This document shows positions 53,418 through 63,043 of a stretch of 64,000 nucleotides of DNA, in pieces; the first letter of the stretch is position 1; each line of letters opens with the position of its first letter. The stretch spans positions 1,178,001 through 1,242,000 of the forward strand of contig OY781889.1 of assembly GCA_963677185.1 (NCBI GenBank), written 5' to 3'. This DNA is from G963677185 sp963677185 (GTDB taxonomy: Bacteria; Bacillota; Syntrophomonadia; Syntrophomonadales; Syntrophomonadaceae). Below the pieces are notes generated by a model. The model was not told the origin of the DNA. It did not search any database and saw only the letters and a list, made by a program, of their open reading frames with translations. The position numbers and the translations under genes are program-made.

Positions 53418-54110
53418 CTATGGACTGGTGAAACGGTAGCCAGCCCCCCATACGGTTTCAATGTATTCTGGATTGGATGGGTCGTTTTCAATCTTTTCAC
53501 GGATCTTGCGAACATGAACGGCCACGGTTGTAAGCTCGCCCACCGCATCTTCGCCCCAGATACGGGTGTATATTTGCTCCTTGCTCAGAACAATATTGGG
53601 ATTGGAAGCCAGGTACACCAGCAGATCGAATTCCTTGGCGGAAAAAGCCAGTTCAGTTCCGTTGAGGAATACCCGGTGCCCGGCTTTATTAATGAACAGT
53701 CCTTTAATCTTTATGTCTTCGTGGTTTTCCTGACGGCTGCCAACCAGGCGCTGGTAACGCGACATGTGGGCTTTAACCCGTGCCACCATTTCAACCGGGC
53801 TGAACGGCTTGGTGATGTAGTCGTCAGCTCCCAGGCCCAGGCCGCGGATTTTGTCAATATCTTCACTCCGGGCGGATATCATTATGATCGGAACGCCGGA
53901 AGACTGACGGATGGTGCGGCAAATTTCAAAACCGTCCATACCAGGCAGCATTAAATCCACCATGATGAGATCCCAATTTTCGCTTAAGGCGCGAGCCAGC
54001 CCGAGATGGCCATTTTGTTCGATCGAAGCCTGGAAACCTTCGATTTCCAGATAATCGCGCTCCAGTTCGGCAATATTAAGTTCATCCTCGATAATAAGGA
54101 TGTGTTTCAC
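53418..54110 (-). CDS. OmpR-family response regulator
   Basis: A 230-residue transcription factor. The receiver shows IIEDELNIAELERDYL (acidic pair), LIMVDLMLPGMDG (phospho-acceptor Asp), ISARSEDIDKIRGLGLGADDYITKPF (Thr/Ser and Lys). The winged-helix output domain begins near residue 130 (ELAFSAKEFDLLVYLASNPNIVLSKEQIYTRIWGED..VAVHVRKIREKIENDP..YIETVWGAGYRF). It follows its kinase gene by two bases and precedes the efflux genes by 86 bases, so it most likely controls the efflux genes from this operon's own promoter. Confidence 0.95.
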   Translation of the reverse strand: MKHILIIEDELNIAELERDYLEIEGFQASIEQNGHLGLARALSENWDLIMVDLMLPGMDGFEICRTIRQSSGVPIIMISARSEDIDKIRGLGLGADDYITKPFSPVEMVARVKAHMSRYQRLVGSRQENHEDIKIKGLFINKAGHRVFLNGTELAFSAKEFDLLVYLASNPNIVLSKEQIYTRIWGEDAVGELTTVAVHVRKIREKIENDPSNPEYIETVWGAGYRFTSP

Positions 54111-54112
54111 GA

Positions 54113-55639
54113 TTATTCTCCCTCACTTTCAGAATATGCGGACTCTACAGGTTTATCGGCATTATCGCCTGCTTTGGGCAGGCTGAACAGGATGCTGCTG
54201 CCGTTGCCTTCCTGGCTTTCAGCCCAGATTATCCCTCCGTGGGCTTCGACGATCTGCTGGGCAATGGCCAGACCCAGACCGCTTCCACCTCCAGGACGAC
54301 TGCGGGAGCTTTCACCACGGTAATGGCGTTCAAAAATGTGCGGCAGAATATCATCGGCCATTCCCCGTCCGTTGTCGCGAATTTCCACCACAGCAGTATC
54401 ATCGTTTTCGGACAGAATGATTCTAATAACAGGCATGGCCTGTTCCGGTCCCATGTATTTCTCTGCATTGGAGAGTATATTGCTTATCACTCTTTTCAGC
54501 CGCTGGCGGTCTGCCACAACCATGGCGCCACTGGTGAAAAGGTTTTCGAATTCCAGGCGGATGCCTTTTTGTTCCAGTTCGAAGCTTTTATCTTCAGCGC
54601 AGTCTTGCATGTACTGCACGATATCCACGGCTTCGAAATCAAAAGCCAGCTGTTTTAAGTCCAAACGGGAAAAAAGGAACAGGTCGTCAATCAGGCGGTC
54701 CATTTCCAGAGCGTTTGTGTATATGGTACGGGTGTATTTGGCTAGTTTTTCTGGAGTGTTGGCCACACCGTCCTGAATGCCCTGTACATATCCTCTAATC
54801 GAGGTTATAGGTGTTTTAAGATCATGTGAAATATTGGCAAGCAGCTCTTTGCGATTCATTTCATAATGCTGCTGCAGGTTTTCGGCTTCATTCAACCGCT
54901 CCCTCATCACTTCGAATGAATTGCACAGCTCGCCAATCTCATCACTGGACCGATAATCAATGGTATGCTGAAGATTGCCCCGGGCTATTTCGCCGGTGGC
55001 CTGGTTTAAGAGCTGAACCGGCTTGATTATGCCATTTGCGGTTCGATAGCTAATCCAAACGTTGATCAGGACAGCAACAAAACAGATCGCAATCAGCACG
55101 TTTTCACGATCATTATTACCCGGCCGCTGCGGCTTGGTAAGCAGAATGTGGAGCTGCCCTTCGCTGCCGTCCGAAAAAATGAGCTTCTGAAATGGAACCT
55201 CCATGTAATCCCGGTAAGGATTGCTGTCATCAGCGGAGTCGTTATGAAACAGACTGTCATAAAGCGATTTATCGTTATGCGGAGTCTCCTGGATCAATCC
55301 TTCGCTTTGAAATGCGATTTCGTCTTCCCTGGTCACAGCCAGGAATACTCCGCGGCTGGAGAGGTAAGCGAAGCTCTGCATATATACCGGATCAAGCAGC
55401 AGGTCGGGGTGATCATTGCTGATACGCTCCAGTTCCGCCAGGGCCGGGCTGTTATCCAGCAGTTTGCCCACCGGAGCCGCCATGCCTTTTTGCTCCTCTG
55501 GAGAATAAGCAGTGTATGCGTCCATACTGGACCATGCAAAAAGAGTCAGAAAGATGAGGGCGGCCGGTATGGCTATCATAGATAGATGAGACAGTGTTAG
55601 CTTGTATTTCAATGAGCGATGCTCGGTAAAAAAGGACAT
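54113..55639 (-). CDS. Membrane sensor histidine kinase (HAMP, HisKA, HATPase)
   Basis: A 508-residue kinase with two membrane segments (residues about 15-35 and 165-185) enclosing a 130-residue extracellular sensor of unknown ligand. HAMP follows (IIKPVQLLNQATGEIARGNLQ), HisKA has LLANISHDLKTPITSIRGYVQG, and HATPase shows NAEKYMG (N-box), EIRDNGRGMADD (G1), FERHYRGESSR and GGGSGLGLAIAQQIVEAHGG (G2). ATG at 55639 has GGAGG six bases upstream and is preferred over the ATG at 55681. It is the first gene of the operon with the OmpR-type regulator and MacAB-like pump, an arrangement typical of antimicrobial-peptide or envelope-stress detoxification. Confidence 0.93.
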   Translation of the reverse strand: MSFFTEHRSLKYKLTLSHLSMIAIPAALIFLTLFAWSSMDAYTAYSPEEQKGMAAPVGKLLDNSPALAELERISNDHPDLLLDPVYMQSFAYLSSRGVFLAVTREDEIAFQSEGLIQETPHNDKSLYDSLFHNDSADDSNPYRDYMEVPFQKLIFSDGSEGQLHILLTKPQRPGNNDRENVLIAICFVAVLINVWISYRTANGIIKPVQLLNQATGEIARGNLQHTIDYRSSDEIGELCNSFEVMRERLNEAENLQQHYEMNRKELLANISHDLKTPITSIRGYVQGIQDGVANTPEKLAKYTRTIYTNALEMDRLIDDLFLFSRLDLKQLAFDFEAVDIVQYMQDCAEDKSFELEQKGIRLEFENLFTSGAMVVADRQRLKRVISNILSNAEKYMGPEQAMPVIRIILSENDDTAVVEIRDNGRGMADDILPHIFERHYRGESSRSRPGGGSGLGLAIAQQIVEAHGGIIWAESQEGNGSSILFSLPKAGDNADKPVESAYSESEGE

Positions 55640-55892
55640 GATTTCCTCCAGAGTAAAAACTATTATTGTTATCATACACATCCTTGTTTAATATCGCCTT
55701 AATGAATTATAAAGATATTATTAACTGGCTGGAATTCTGATCTGCAGGGCGGTTTGCTCCGGGAAGATTAAGATGAGCTTTTATACAGCCGGTATTATGG
55801 TACTATAAATAATATAATTTTAGATGATTGCTCTCGATTAAATCAGGGAGCTTGCCGCATAAGCGGTTCGCCTGAAAGGATGCTTGCCGGAA

Positions 55893-56627
55893 ATGAGTTC
55901 TCGGATGCTGGTTGCAGCCCGCTATTTGTTTGTACTTATTATAGGATGCTGTCTTCTGCTGTCAGGATGTGAGAAACCGCAGGCGGGGCAGCCGGATGTT
56001 CAGGTGAATTCTGCAATCGCATCTCCTGAAAAGAGGCAGTTGTTTTACAATGACGGCAAGCTGTTATGGGATGGTGAGGTTATACCCGGCCAATGGGGAA
56101 CAATCAATCATGCCGGGGACTGGACCCCGAACGGCAGCGGCAAAATGTATTATTGCGAAGGGCCTTTGTATTACGAAGGGCAGATGCAGATGGGATGGAG
56201 AGATGGCCGGGGAGCGTATTATTCGTTGGATGGACGTTTGCTCTACGATGGATTTTGGAAAAACGACAGCCCCCTGGCGGCTGATTTCGATAACGGCCAT
56301 CATGTTCTTTATTATGTGGATGGCAGCACCATATTTTACGATGGGGAATGGAAAAACGGCCTGCGCGACGGGCAGGGCGCCAGTTACTACGAAAATGGTT
56401 CCGTTGAGCATGAAGGCGGTTATAAAAACGGCCTGCGTTCAGGGGAAGGAAAATATTATACACGGGATGGGACCCTGGTTTATGAGGGGTTCTTCAAGAA
56501 AGGCGTTCCATTCGGACACGGTGAGATGAAAGAAGAAGGGCGATGGATAGAAATGAGCGAGCAGTACGAGATCGACTATCCGGCTGTCCTGGGTTCGTTT
56601 ATCCAAAAACTAATGGGAGACGAGTAA
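55893..56627 (+). CDS. MORN-repeat lipoprotein
   Basis: A 244-residue exported lipoprotein. The signal peptide (residues about 5-27) ends in the lipobox LLSGC, so the Cys is lipidated and the protein faces outward. Residues about 45-220 hold MORN-like repeats with the pattern YYEGQMQMGWRDGRGAYYS, YDGEWKNGLRDGQGASYYE, HEGGYKNGLRSGEGKYYT. MORN repeats form elongated beta sheets that bind partner proteins or lipids. ATG at 55893 is chosen; an in-frame TTG at 55884 is too near the GAAAGGA site. It lies just before a diguanylate cyclase gene (four-base gap), so it may be a surface sensor component for it. The region before it is a 250-base divergent spacer. Confidence 0.82.
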   Translation: MSSRMLVAARYLFVLIIGCCLLLSGCEKPQAGQPDVQVNSAIASPEKRQLFYNDGKLLWDGEVIPGQWGTINHAGDWTPNGSGKMYYCEGPLYYEGQMQMGWRDGRGAYYSLDGRLLYDGFWKNDSPLAADFDNGHHVLYYVDGSTIFYDGEWKNGLRDGQGASYYENGSVEHEGGYKNGLRSGEGKYYTRDGTLVYEGFFKKGVPFGHGEMKEEGRWIEMSEQYEIDYPAVLGSFIQKLMGDE

Positions 56628-56631
56628 TGCA

Positions 56632-57990
56632 ATGACAGCGGAGAAACCGTCCTCACTGCGTGAGCAAGCCGAAAAATCGCTATTTGCCGTATTCAAATGG
56701 ACCACGCTGTTCTTTGCAATAATAGTGATTTTGTTTACCGCTAGCGGATTTAAGATGCTCGGTACAGCTATGTGCAATCAAACTGGAAATAGCTTGTCCC
56801 GGGAGTTAAGTTCAGATTGCTTTGTTCAGTCAATGGGCGTCCACGAGTTCCAGGACCTGAAACCTGAAAACCAGGCTTTCAGAGACTGGACTGAAGAGCT
56901 TACCGTTGAAGGAATGGATATAAAGACCAGCGATGCCGTGATCGTGCTTCGCAAACCGATTGTGTTTATAGATATATATGCCGGGGACAAGGTAATATTT
57001 AGCAACCGAAGCGAGAGCGTCTTTCTGATTCCCGCGATGAAGGAAGCTGCGCAACACGATGGCAATACGGAAGGCTTTTCTGTGGCCGCGTATTTATACA
57101 GGAACTGGTCATTTTCTTCATATTATCCCATCCGGGATAATGACGGCTTGCAGGCGGGCATGGTTAAAATCAGCACCGATCCGGAGTTTTTCCTGTTAGC
57201 AGAATTTCTTATCCTGGCTGCTTGCTGTTTTCTTATTCTGGTCCTGATGTATGCCGCCCGCTATTTCAGCCGCTACCTGGCCCAGCCGATAGTAGCATCA
57301 CTGGCCGGGCTGGAACAGCAAATGCGTGCCCTGGCCGATGATCAGTTCGAGCAGCTGGTTTTAGCCGGGGTTCCGGTAGAGTCAGAAGCAGTGGAGCTTC
57401 AATCACTTATCGAGGCTGCCAATATCGTGATCACCAAGCTGAAGTCAATTAGCATGCACGACCCTCTAACGGGCATATACAGCCGCGCATTTTTCGAAGA
57501 ACAGATGCAGAGCCTTGATTCACAAGACTCGAATGAGTGCCTGGGAATCATCATGTGCGACCTGGATAATCTTAAAGTGACCAATGACTCCCTGGGGCAC
57601 AAGGCCGGGGACTATCTGCTATGCAAAGCGGCGATGATATTAAAAACCGTGGTGCGCGACGATGACGTGGTGGCAAGAATCGGCGGCGACGAATTCGTAA
57701 TTTTTCTGCATAGCTGCACAGAAGATGATGTGAAACAGGTTATGGAAAGGATTCGTGATACCATTGCCAGATTTAATGTCAGCAGCAACCTGCAGCTGGG
57801 CCTGTCAATGGGTTATGGCCATGGGTGCTTGAACGAGCATGCCGCAGAGGATATTCTGGCCGAAGCTGACAACCAGATGTACATGGACAAGGGTGCGATG
57901 GTTCAGGGCATGCTGCCGCTGGTGAATTTGATTAAGGAAGAGCGGCGCGACGGAATAGCGAATGACAGAAAGGATTTTTCCGATGGCTAG
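56632..57990 (+). CDS. Membrane diguanylate cyclase (GGDEF)
   Basis: A 452-residue c-di-GMP synthase. Two membrane segments (residues about 22-46 and 187-208) flank an extracellular sensor region of about 140 residues. A HAMP-like linker follows, and the GGDEF domain starts near residue 275 (SMHDPLTGIYSRAFFEEQM, LGIIMCDLDNLKVTNDSLGHKAGD, ARIGGDEFVIFL). The RDDD five residues before the GGDEF motif is an inhibitory-site RxxD, so product inhibition is expected. The start ATG at 56632 follows the MORN gene by four bases, suggesting one transcript and coupled function. A weak hairpin about 50 bases after the stop (58038-58056) may be its terminator. Confidence 0.93.
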   Translation: MTAEKPSSLREQAEKSLFAVFKWTTLFFAIIVILFTASGFKMLGTAMCNQTGNSLSRELSSDCFVQSMGVHEFQDLKPENQAFRDWTEELTVEGMDIKTSDAVIVLRKPIVFIDIYAGDKVIFSNRSESVFLIPAMKEAAQHDGNTEGFSVAAYLYRNWSFSSYYPIRDNDGLQAGMVKISTDPEFFLLAEFLILAACCFLILVLMYAARYFSRYLAQPIVASLAGLEQQMRALADDQFEQLVLAGVPVESEAVELQSLIEAANIVITKLKSISMHDPLTGIYSRAFFEEQMQSLDSQDSNECLGIIMCDLDNLKVTNDSLGHKAGDYLLCKAAMILKTVVRDDDVVARIGGDEFVIFLHSCTEDDVKQVMERIRDTIARFNVSSNLQLGLSMGYGHGCLNEHAAEDILAEADNQMYMDKGAMVQGMLPLVNLIKEERRDGIANDRKDFSDG

Positions 57991-58225
57991 ATGCTATTGA
58001 CGATAAAGCCTGTCAATGATATCATAAAATGCTTTTTACTCGCTTTTTAGGCGGGTATTTTCAACGTGGCGTATTGTTCCGCGTTTTGAGCTTTTCGTGT
58101 TAAAATGAACGAAAATTCTGTTTATTTTTGCCGGTACCCAAACCGTCATTTTAATAATCGATCAACAGCCTTGCTTCAATAAGGCGAATTATAAGGCATT
58201 GGATACTGTGGAAGGGAATTATAAA

Positions 58226-61200
58226 ATGCCGATGTTATTGTTGCCGCCATGCGGCGGTTCCATTTATGCTGCAGTATTGTCCAGCCCAATGCTGGCAGGT
58301 ATTAGCACGGAATATGTGCTGGCGTTTCTGGCCATTCTTTTATTTGCCAGCTTGTTTCTGGCTGGCTCTAACCGCATGTTAAAAAGGCTGGTTGAAAAGC
58401 AGACCTATTCCTTACAGGATGAGGTTGAAGCCAGCCGCCAGGTTCAGAAAGCACTTCAGCGCAGCGAAGAAAGGTGGCGCCGGTATTATGAAATGCCTGT
58501 TATCGGTGTGGGCATAGTTAATGCAAAGGGCCAGTGGGTAGATGCTAATGAAAGATTCCGGGAGATTATGGGCTATGCCAATGATGATCTGCAGGCGATA
58601 TCATGGATGCAACTGATTCCGCCCGAGGAACTGGCCAGGGAAGAGGCGATGTTCACTAGCATGGTGGACGGCAAGCTCGACATAATCCATGAGGAAAAGC
58701 ATTTTGCCCGCAAAGACGGAGTTATTATTACGGTTCAGGTTTCTGGCCAGGTAGCCCGCGACAGCGAAGGCAACTTCGATTATCTCATGATTATCCTCGA
58801 AGACATTTCTGACCGGCAGAAAGCGGCAAGGGAGCTTAAAGAATCACAGCAGAGACTGGCCGATATCATTGATTTTCTGCCTGATGCCACCCTGGCTATT
58901 GATCTGGAAGGCAAAGTACTCATATGGAACCGGGCGGTGGAAGCCATGACCGGAATTTCGGCTTCTGAAATGTTGGGAAAAGGCAATTATGAGTACGCCC
59001 TGCCGTTCTACGGGGAACGCAGGCCTATTCTGATCGACCTGGTTTTTCGCAGCCATAAAGAAATAGAAGAACAATACAGCTTTATCACCCGGGCTGATGA
59101 CATTCTTTTCACTGAGACCTCTGTTCCTAAAGTCAAAGGGATCCCCAGGATTTTATCGGGCCGGGCCAGTTACCTTTACGATTTATCAGGTAATGTGGTC
59201 GGAGCCATCGAATCTATCCGCGATGTAACCGAACGGCACGAAACGGAACATGCCCGCAAGGAATTATTGAAACAGCGAGAAGAATTAAACACCATTATTT
59301 CCAACAGTCCGGCTATAGCCTTCCTCTGGACGCTGGAACCAGGATGGCCGGTAGAATATGTTTCTGACAATATTGTTCAACTGGGTTATTCGGTTGAGGA
59401 TTTTGTCAGCCGCAGATTGCTATTTGCAGATATCGTCTATCCTCTGGACCTGGTGCGAATCGGAGAGGAAGTGGAGGAATTTACGGCTGCCGGCAAGGAA
59501 GAGTTCCGGCAGGAGTACCGCATTCTTGATTCCGAGGGAAACACCATCTGGGTGGACGACCGGACCTGGATACGCCGGGATGACAACGGACAGATTAGAA
59601 ATTACCAGGGGGTTCTGTTTGATATTACCGCTCAGAAAACGGCAGAAAATGAGCTGGAGATTATTAATCGCCAGCTTCAGGATATTATTGAGTTTCTGCC
59701 TGACGCCACCCTGGTTATCGATAACGAAAAACGGGTCATTGCCTGGAACCGCGCCATGGAGATTATGAGCGGCATTCCCAAGGAAATGATTTTGGGCCGG
59801 GGCGACCAGGAATACAGCCTGCATTTCTACGGCCAGAAGCGCCCCTTGCTGGTTGATGCAGTGCAACAGGACCTGGATATGATCGAACAATACTATGATG
59901 ACTGGCGCATAGTGGATAATGTCGTAATAGCCGATCATTTCGTGCCCTTGTTTAACGGGGGCAAGGGAGTATACGTACAGGGCATTGCCACCCCGCTCTA
60001 TGATACTTTCGGCAATCCCAGCGGAGCAATAGAATGCCTGCGTGACATCAGCCAGCAAAAACAGGCTGACGATCTGCGCAGGCAGGATGAAAAACGAATG
60101 AAGACCATGCTGGAAATGTATGTCATGGCAGGAGAAAACACTGATAAGATTTTGGATTTCGCCCTGGAGTCAGGCATCATGATTACTTCCAGCTCGCTGG
60201 GCTATATAGCGTTTGTAAATGAAACCGAGGATGTTCTTCAAATTGCAAGCTGGTCCAGGGATACCATGGAAGAATGCGGTATATCTGACGCACCCATCTA
60301 TTATTACGTGGCGGAGATAGGCCTGTGGGGAGAAGCCTTGCGCCACCGCCGCCCGCATATGACCAATGACTATGAACATAGTGATCCATCGGTTAAGAAG
60401 GGTTATCCTGAAGGTCATCCGGCCATAACCAGGCATTTAAGCGTACCGGTTTTTGACGGTGATCGTATAGCGGCACTGATAGGTGTGGCTAACAAGTCCA
60501 GTGATTACCATGAATCCGATGTTGACCAGCTGACTCTGCTCATGAGTGGGCTGTGGGGTATAATCCAGCGCAAACAAGCCGAGGAAAAAAACAACCTCTT
60601 ACAGGAAATGCTGCGGGACATTTTTGATTACATGCCGTCAATCCTGTGCAGTATAAATGCTGACTATTCCATAACCCAATGGAACCGTCAGGCGGAAATA
60701 GACTCGGGCATATCCCGCAGTGATGCAATGGGCCGGAATCTCAATGATATATTAGAAAAATGGCCTGTGGTATTGCAGCTGGTTAACCGGACCCTGAATG
60801 AGAGCAGGCTGTGCAATGAAGTTTGCGAATTGCCCATGGAGAACGGCAGGATGTGCCAGGCAGATATCACTGTATATCCTCTGGATGCTGCTTCAGGCCG
60901 GGGGGCGGTAGTGCGAATCGATGATATAACCGAAAGAGTCAAAATGCAGGAAATGCTGATTCAGACTGAAAAAATTCTTTCTGTCGGCGGGTTGGCGGCT
61001 GGAATGGCTCATGAGATCAACAATCCGCTGGGTGGAATCTTGCAGGGCGTACAGAATGTTTTCCGGCGCCTTGATCCTGCTCTCCCGAAAAACATGAAAA
61101 CTGCCCGCGAGTGTGGAGTGGACCTGGAGCTAATGAGAAACTACCTGGAAGCGCGCCAGATTCTGGAGTTTATGGATGGCATTCGCGAAAGCGGAACTCG

Positions 61201-61765
61201 GGCTGCCAGGATAGTGGGCAACATGCTGCAGTTCAGCCGCCAGACCGACTCGCACAAATCCATGTGCAGCCTGGCTCCTATTTTGGAGCATGCGCTGGAC
61301 CTGGCTTCCGGAGACTATGACCTGGGAAAGCGCTATGATTTCCGGCATTTTGAGATAATTAAGGAATATGATTACAGACAGACACCGGTTTGCGGCATTG
61401 AGACCGAATTGGAACAGGTGGCGTTGAACTTGCTGAAGAATGCAGCCCAGGCCTTCGGAACGATGGATTTGTCCCAACGGGTGCCGCGCATCATAATGAG
61501 AACATATGATAAAGATGACATGGCAGTATTTGAAATCGAAGACAACGGACCGGGAATGAGCGAGGAAACCCGCAGGCATGTGTTCGAACCCTTTTATACC
61601 ACCAAGCCGCCGGGCGAGGGGACTGGCCTGGGTCTGTCGGTATCGTATTTTATTATTGCCAATAATCATAAAGGACAGATGTATGTGGAATCGTCACTGG
61701 GCCAGGGAACTCGTTTTATTATTGAGCTGCCCCGCTCTCTGGAGGAAAATGCCGGGAGCAATTAG
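58226..61765 (+). CDS. Multi-PAS/GAF sensor histidine kinase
   Basis: About 1179 residues. Near the N-terminus one membrane segment is visible (STEYVLAFLAILLFASLFLAG) with a basic exit. Five PAS domains and one GAF domain follow: RRYYEMPVIGVGIVNAKG, IIDFLPDATLAIDLEG, IISNSPAIAFLWTLEPG, IIEFLPDATLVIDNEK, a GAF-2-type block (ALESGIMITSSSLGYIAFV..WGEALRHRRPHMTND), and IFDYMPSILCSINAD. HisKA is GMAHEINNPLGGILQG; HATPase has EIEDNGPGMSEE and FYTTKPPGEGTGLGLSVSYFI. PAS 2 and PAS 4 are close copies (FLPDATL, then YGxxRP). ATG at 58226 has GGAAGGGA eight bases upstream. It is related to the kinase at 45171 in its last 300 residues. No response regulator is adjacent. Confidence 0.92.
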   Translation: MPMLLLPPCGGSIYAAVLSSPMLAGISTEYVLAFLAILLFASLFLAGSNRMLKRLVEKQTYSLQDEVEASRQVQKALQRSEERWRRYYEMPVIGVGIVNAKGQWVDANERFREIMGYANDDLQAISWMQLIPPEELAREEAMFTSMVDGKLDIIHEEKHFARKDGVIITVQVSGQVARDSEGNFDYLMIILEDISDRQKAARELKESQQRLADIIDFLPDATLAIDLEGKVLIWNRAVEAMTGISASEMLGKGNYEYALPFYGERRPILIDLVFRSHKEIEEQYSFITRADDILFTETSVPKVKGIPRILSGRASYLYDLSGNVVGAIESIRDVTERHETEHARKELLKQREELNTIISNSPAIAFLWTLEPGWPVEYVSDNIVQLGYSVEDFVSRRLLFADIVYPLDLVRIGEEVEEFTAAGKEEFRQEYRILDSEGNTIWVDDRTWIRRDDNGQIRNYQGVLFDITAQKTAENELEIINRQLQDIIEFLPDATLVIDNEKRVIAWNRAMEIMSGIPKEMILGRGDQEYSLHFYGQKRPLLVDAVQQDLDMIEQYYDDWRIVDNVVIADHFVPLFNGGKGVYVQGIATPLYDTFGNPSGAIECLRDISQQKQADDLRRQDEKRMKTMLEMYVMAGENTDKILDFALESGIMITSSSLGYIAFVNETEDVLQIASWSRDTMEECGISDAPIYYYVAEIGLWGEALRHRRPHMTNDYEHSDPSVKKGYPEGHPAITRHLSVPVFDGDRIAALIGVANKSSDYHESDVDQLTLLMSGLWGIIQRKQAEEKNNLLQEMLRDIFDYMPSILCSINADYSITQWNRQAEIDSGISRSDAMGRNLNDILEKWPVVLQLVNRTLNESRLCNEVCELPMENGRMCQADITVYPLDAASGRGAVVRIDDITERVKMQEMLIQTEKILSVGGLAAGMAHEINNPLGGILQGVQNVFRRLDPALPKNMKTARECGVDLELMRNYLEARQILEFMDGIRESGTRAARIVGNMLQFSRQTDSHKSMCSLAPILEHALDLASGDYDLGKRYDFRHFEIIKEYDYRQTPVCGIETELEQVALNLLKNAAQAFGTMDLSQRVPRIIMRTYDKDDMAVFEIEDNGPGMSEETRRHVFEPFYTTKPPGEGTGLGLSVSYFIIANNHKGQMYVESSLGQGTRFIIELPRSLEENAGSN

Positions 61766-61788
61766 GCGCCTGGCATTAACCACTGGCC

Positions 61789-63042
61789 TTAATTGAGAGC
61801 CCACAGGGGATTATTGTCAATGAAAACTGATGGGTCCAGCGGATTACCATCCACGCCGGTTATCCAGTGCAAATGGGGGCCGGTGGAAAACCCGGTCGAA
61901 CCGACTGTACCTATTGTCTCGCTTCTCTCGACCTCGTCTCCGGCCTGCACGTACATATCATCCAGATGGCAGTAGCTGCTGTAAACACCGCAACCGTGGT
62001 CTATTATGACCGTATTTCCGGTTGCGTTAAGCATGGCAGCCAGCTTGACCAGGCCACGGTTGGATGCCTTCACCGGCACGCCGTAATCAGCAGCAATATC
62101 AATGCCAGAGTGCGGATAAGGTGCTGCGCCGTTTACTGAACGCCGGGCGCCATATTCAGTCGTGATTGGCCCGCTGCAGGGCAGGAGGAAGGTTTGGTCC
62201 CACAGGGCTTGAAGGCTTGAAGTGCTTAAAGCTCTCGCGGTCTTCTCCTGGTCAAGCGCAGCCAGCGCGGGATCACGCCAGGCTTCCAGGCTGCTGTCCA
62301 CCCAGAGATTCTGCACCGGGTAAGCGCTTTCCTGAACCCTCAACATTCCTGCGGCATCGACCAGCCGGATGCCCTGGCGCTCCAGAATGACACGGTAGCT
62401 GTAGTTGGCCGGGGGCACATCAGATTCAATCCCGATGAGCTTGAAACGGTTTTTACCATGTTCGTATACTTCATTGCTGACTCCGGGGATATCGCTGCTG
62501 AAGCTTATCCGGTCCGAAGCCAGGCAGGGTTCCATCCACAGCATCATCATGTGTCCCTGAGCTGCAGAGGAACTTGATACATGAAATCCGGGAGCCGACT
62601 CCAGAGAGGGTTTGCCAGGCAAGGTATGACCGGGGCCGCTGGTTATTTCTACTCCGTTGTTGCGCCATTCAACCGTTCCCCCGATGGCTTCAACCACGGC
62701 TCTGGCTGGCATGAAATAGGCGGCGCCCTGCAAGGTAACAGCTGCCGGGAGCTCCTTTTTCTGTCCATCGCAGTACACAACCGCACTTCCGGGCTTGAAG
62801 ACCATCTCACGCGGTCCCTGTGTGCAGACAATACTGGAATTAACACTGTTCCAGCTGACCGTTGCCCCCATGGACTCCATTACTGCCCGCAAAGGCACCA
62901 TAACCGAGGATTTGTCTATATACGGTTCAGGCATGAAAGTGCGTGGAGTTCCGTCTATGGACAGCCCGACCGCCAGCAGCGGATTGGCAGGAAGCAGCAA
63001 CATCACAGTCAGCAGCATCAGGAGCATGCATGATTTTCGCAT
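61789..63042 (-). CDS. Secreted M23-family metallopeptidase with copper-amine-oxidase-like N-terminal domain
   Basis: A 417-residue exported peptidoglycan hydrolase candidate. Signal peptide residues 1-24 (LLMLLTVMLLLPANPLLA). Residues about 25-130 are a copper-amine-oxidase N-like stalk domain (VMVPLRAVMESMGATVSWNS, YFMPARAVVEAIGGTVEW). A beta-rich middle region follows, then a LytM/M23 domain from about 290: TTEYGARRSVNG, HSGIDIAADYGVPVKA (His and Asp zinc ligands), VIIDHGCGVYSSYCHLDD, and GPHLHWITG (HxH). These residues complete the zinc site, so it should cut peptide bridges of the cell wall, acting outside the cell. GAAGGAG lies seven bases before the ATG. It follows a small membrane protein gene with a one-base gap. 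Confidence 0.92.
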   Translation of the reverse strand: MRKSCMLLMLLTVMLLLPANPLLAVGLSIDGTPRTFMPEPYIDKSSVMVPLRAVMESMGATVSWNSVNSSIVCTQGPREMVFKPGSAVVYCDGQKKELPAAVTLQGAAYFMPARAVVEAIGGTVEWRNNGVEITSGPGHTLPGKPSLESAPGFHVSSSSAAQGHMMMLWMEPCLASDRISFSSDIPGVSNEVYEHGKNRFKLIGIESDVPPANYSYRVILERQGIRLVDAAGMLRVQESAYPVQNLWVDSSLEAWRDPALAALDQEKTARALSTSSLQALWDQTFLLPCSGPITTEYGARRSVNGAAPYPHSGIDIAADYGVPVKASNRGLVKLAAMLNATGNTVIIDHGCGVYSSYCHLDDMYVQAGDEVERSETIGTVGSTGFSTGPHLHWITGVDGNPLDPSVFIDNNPLWALN

Positions 63043-63043
63043 A

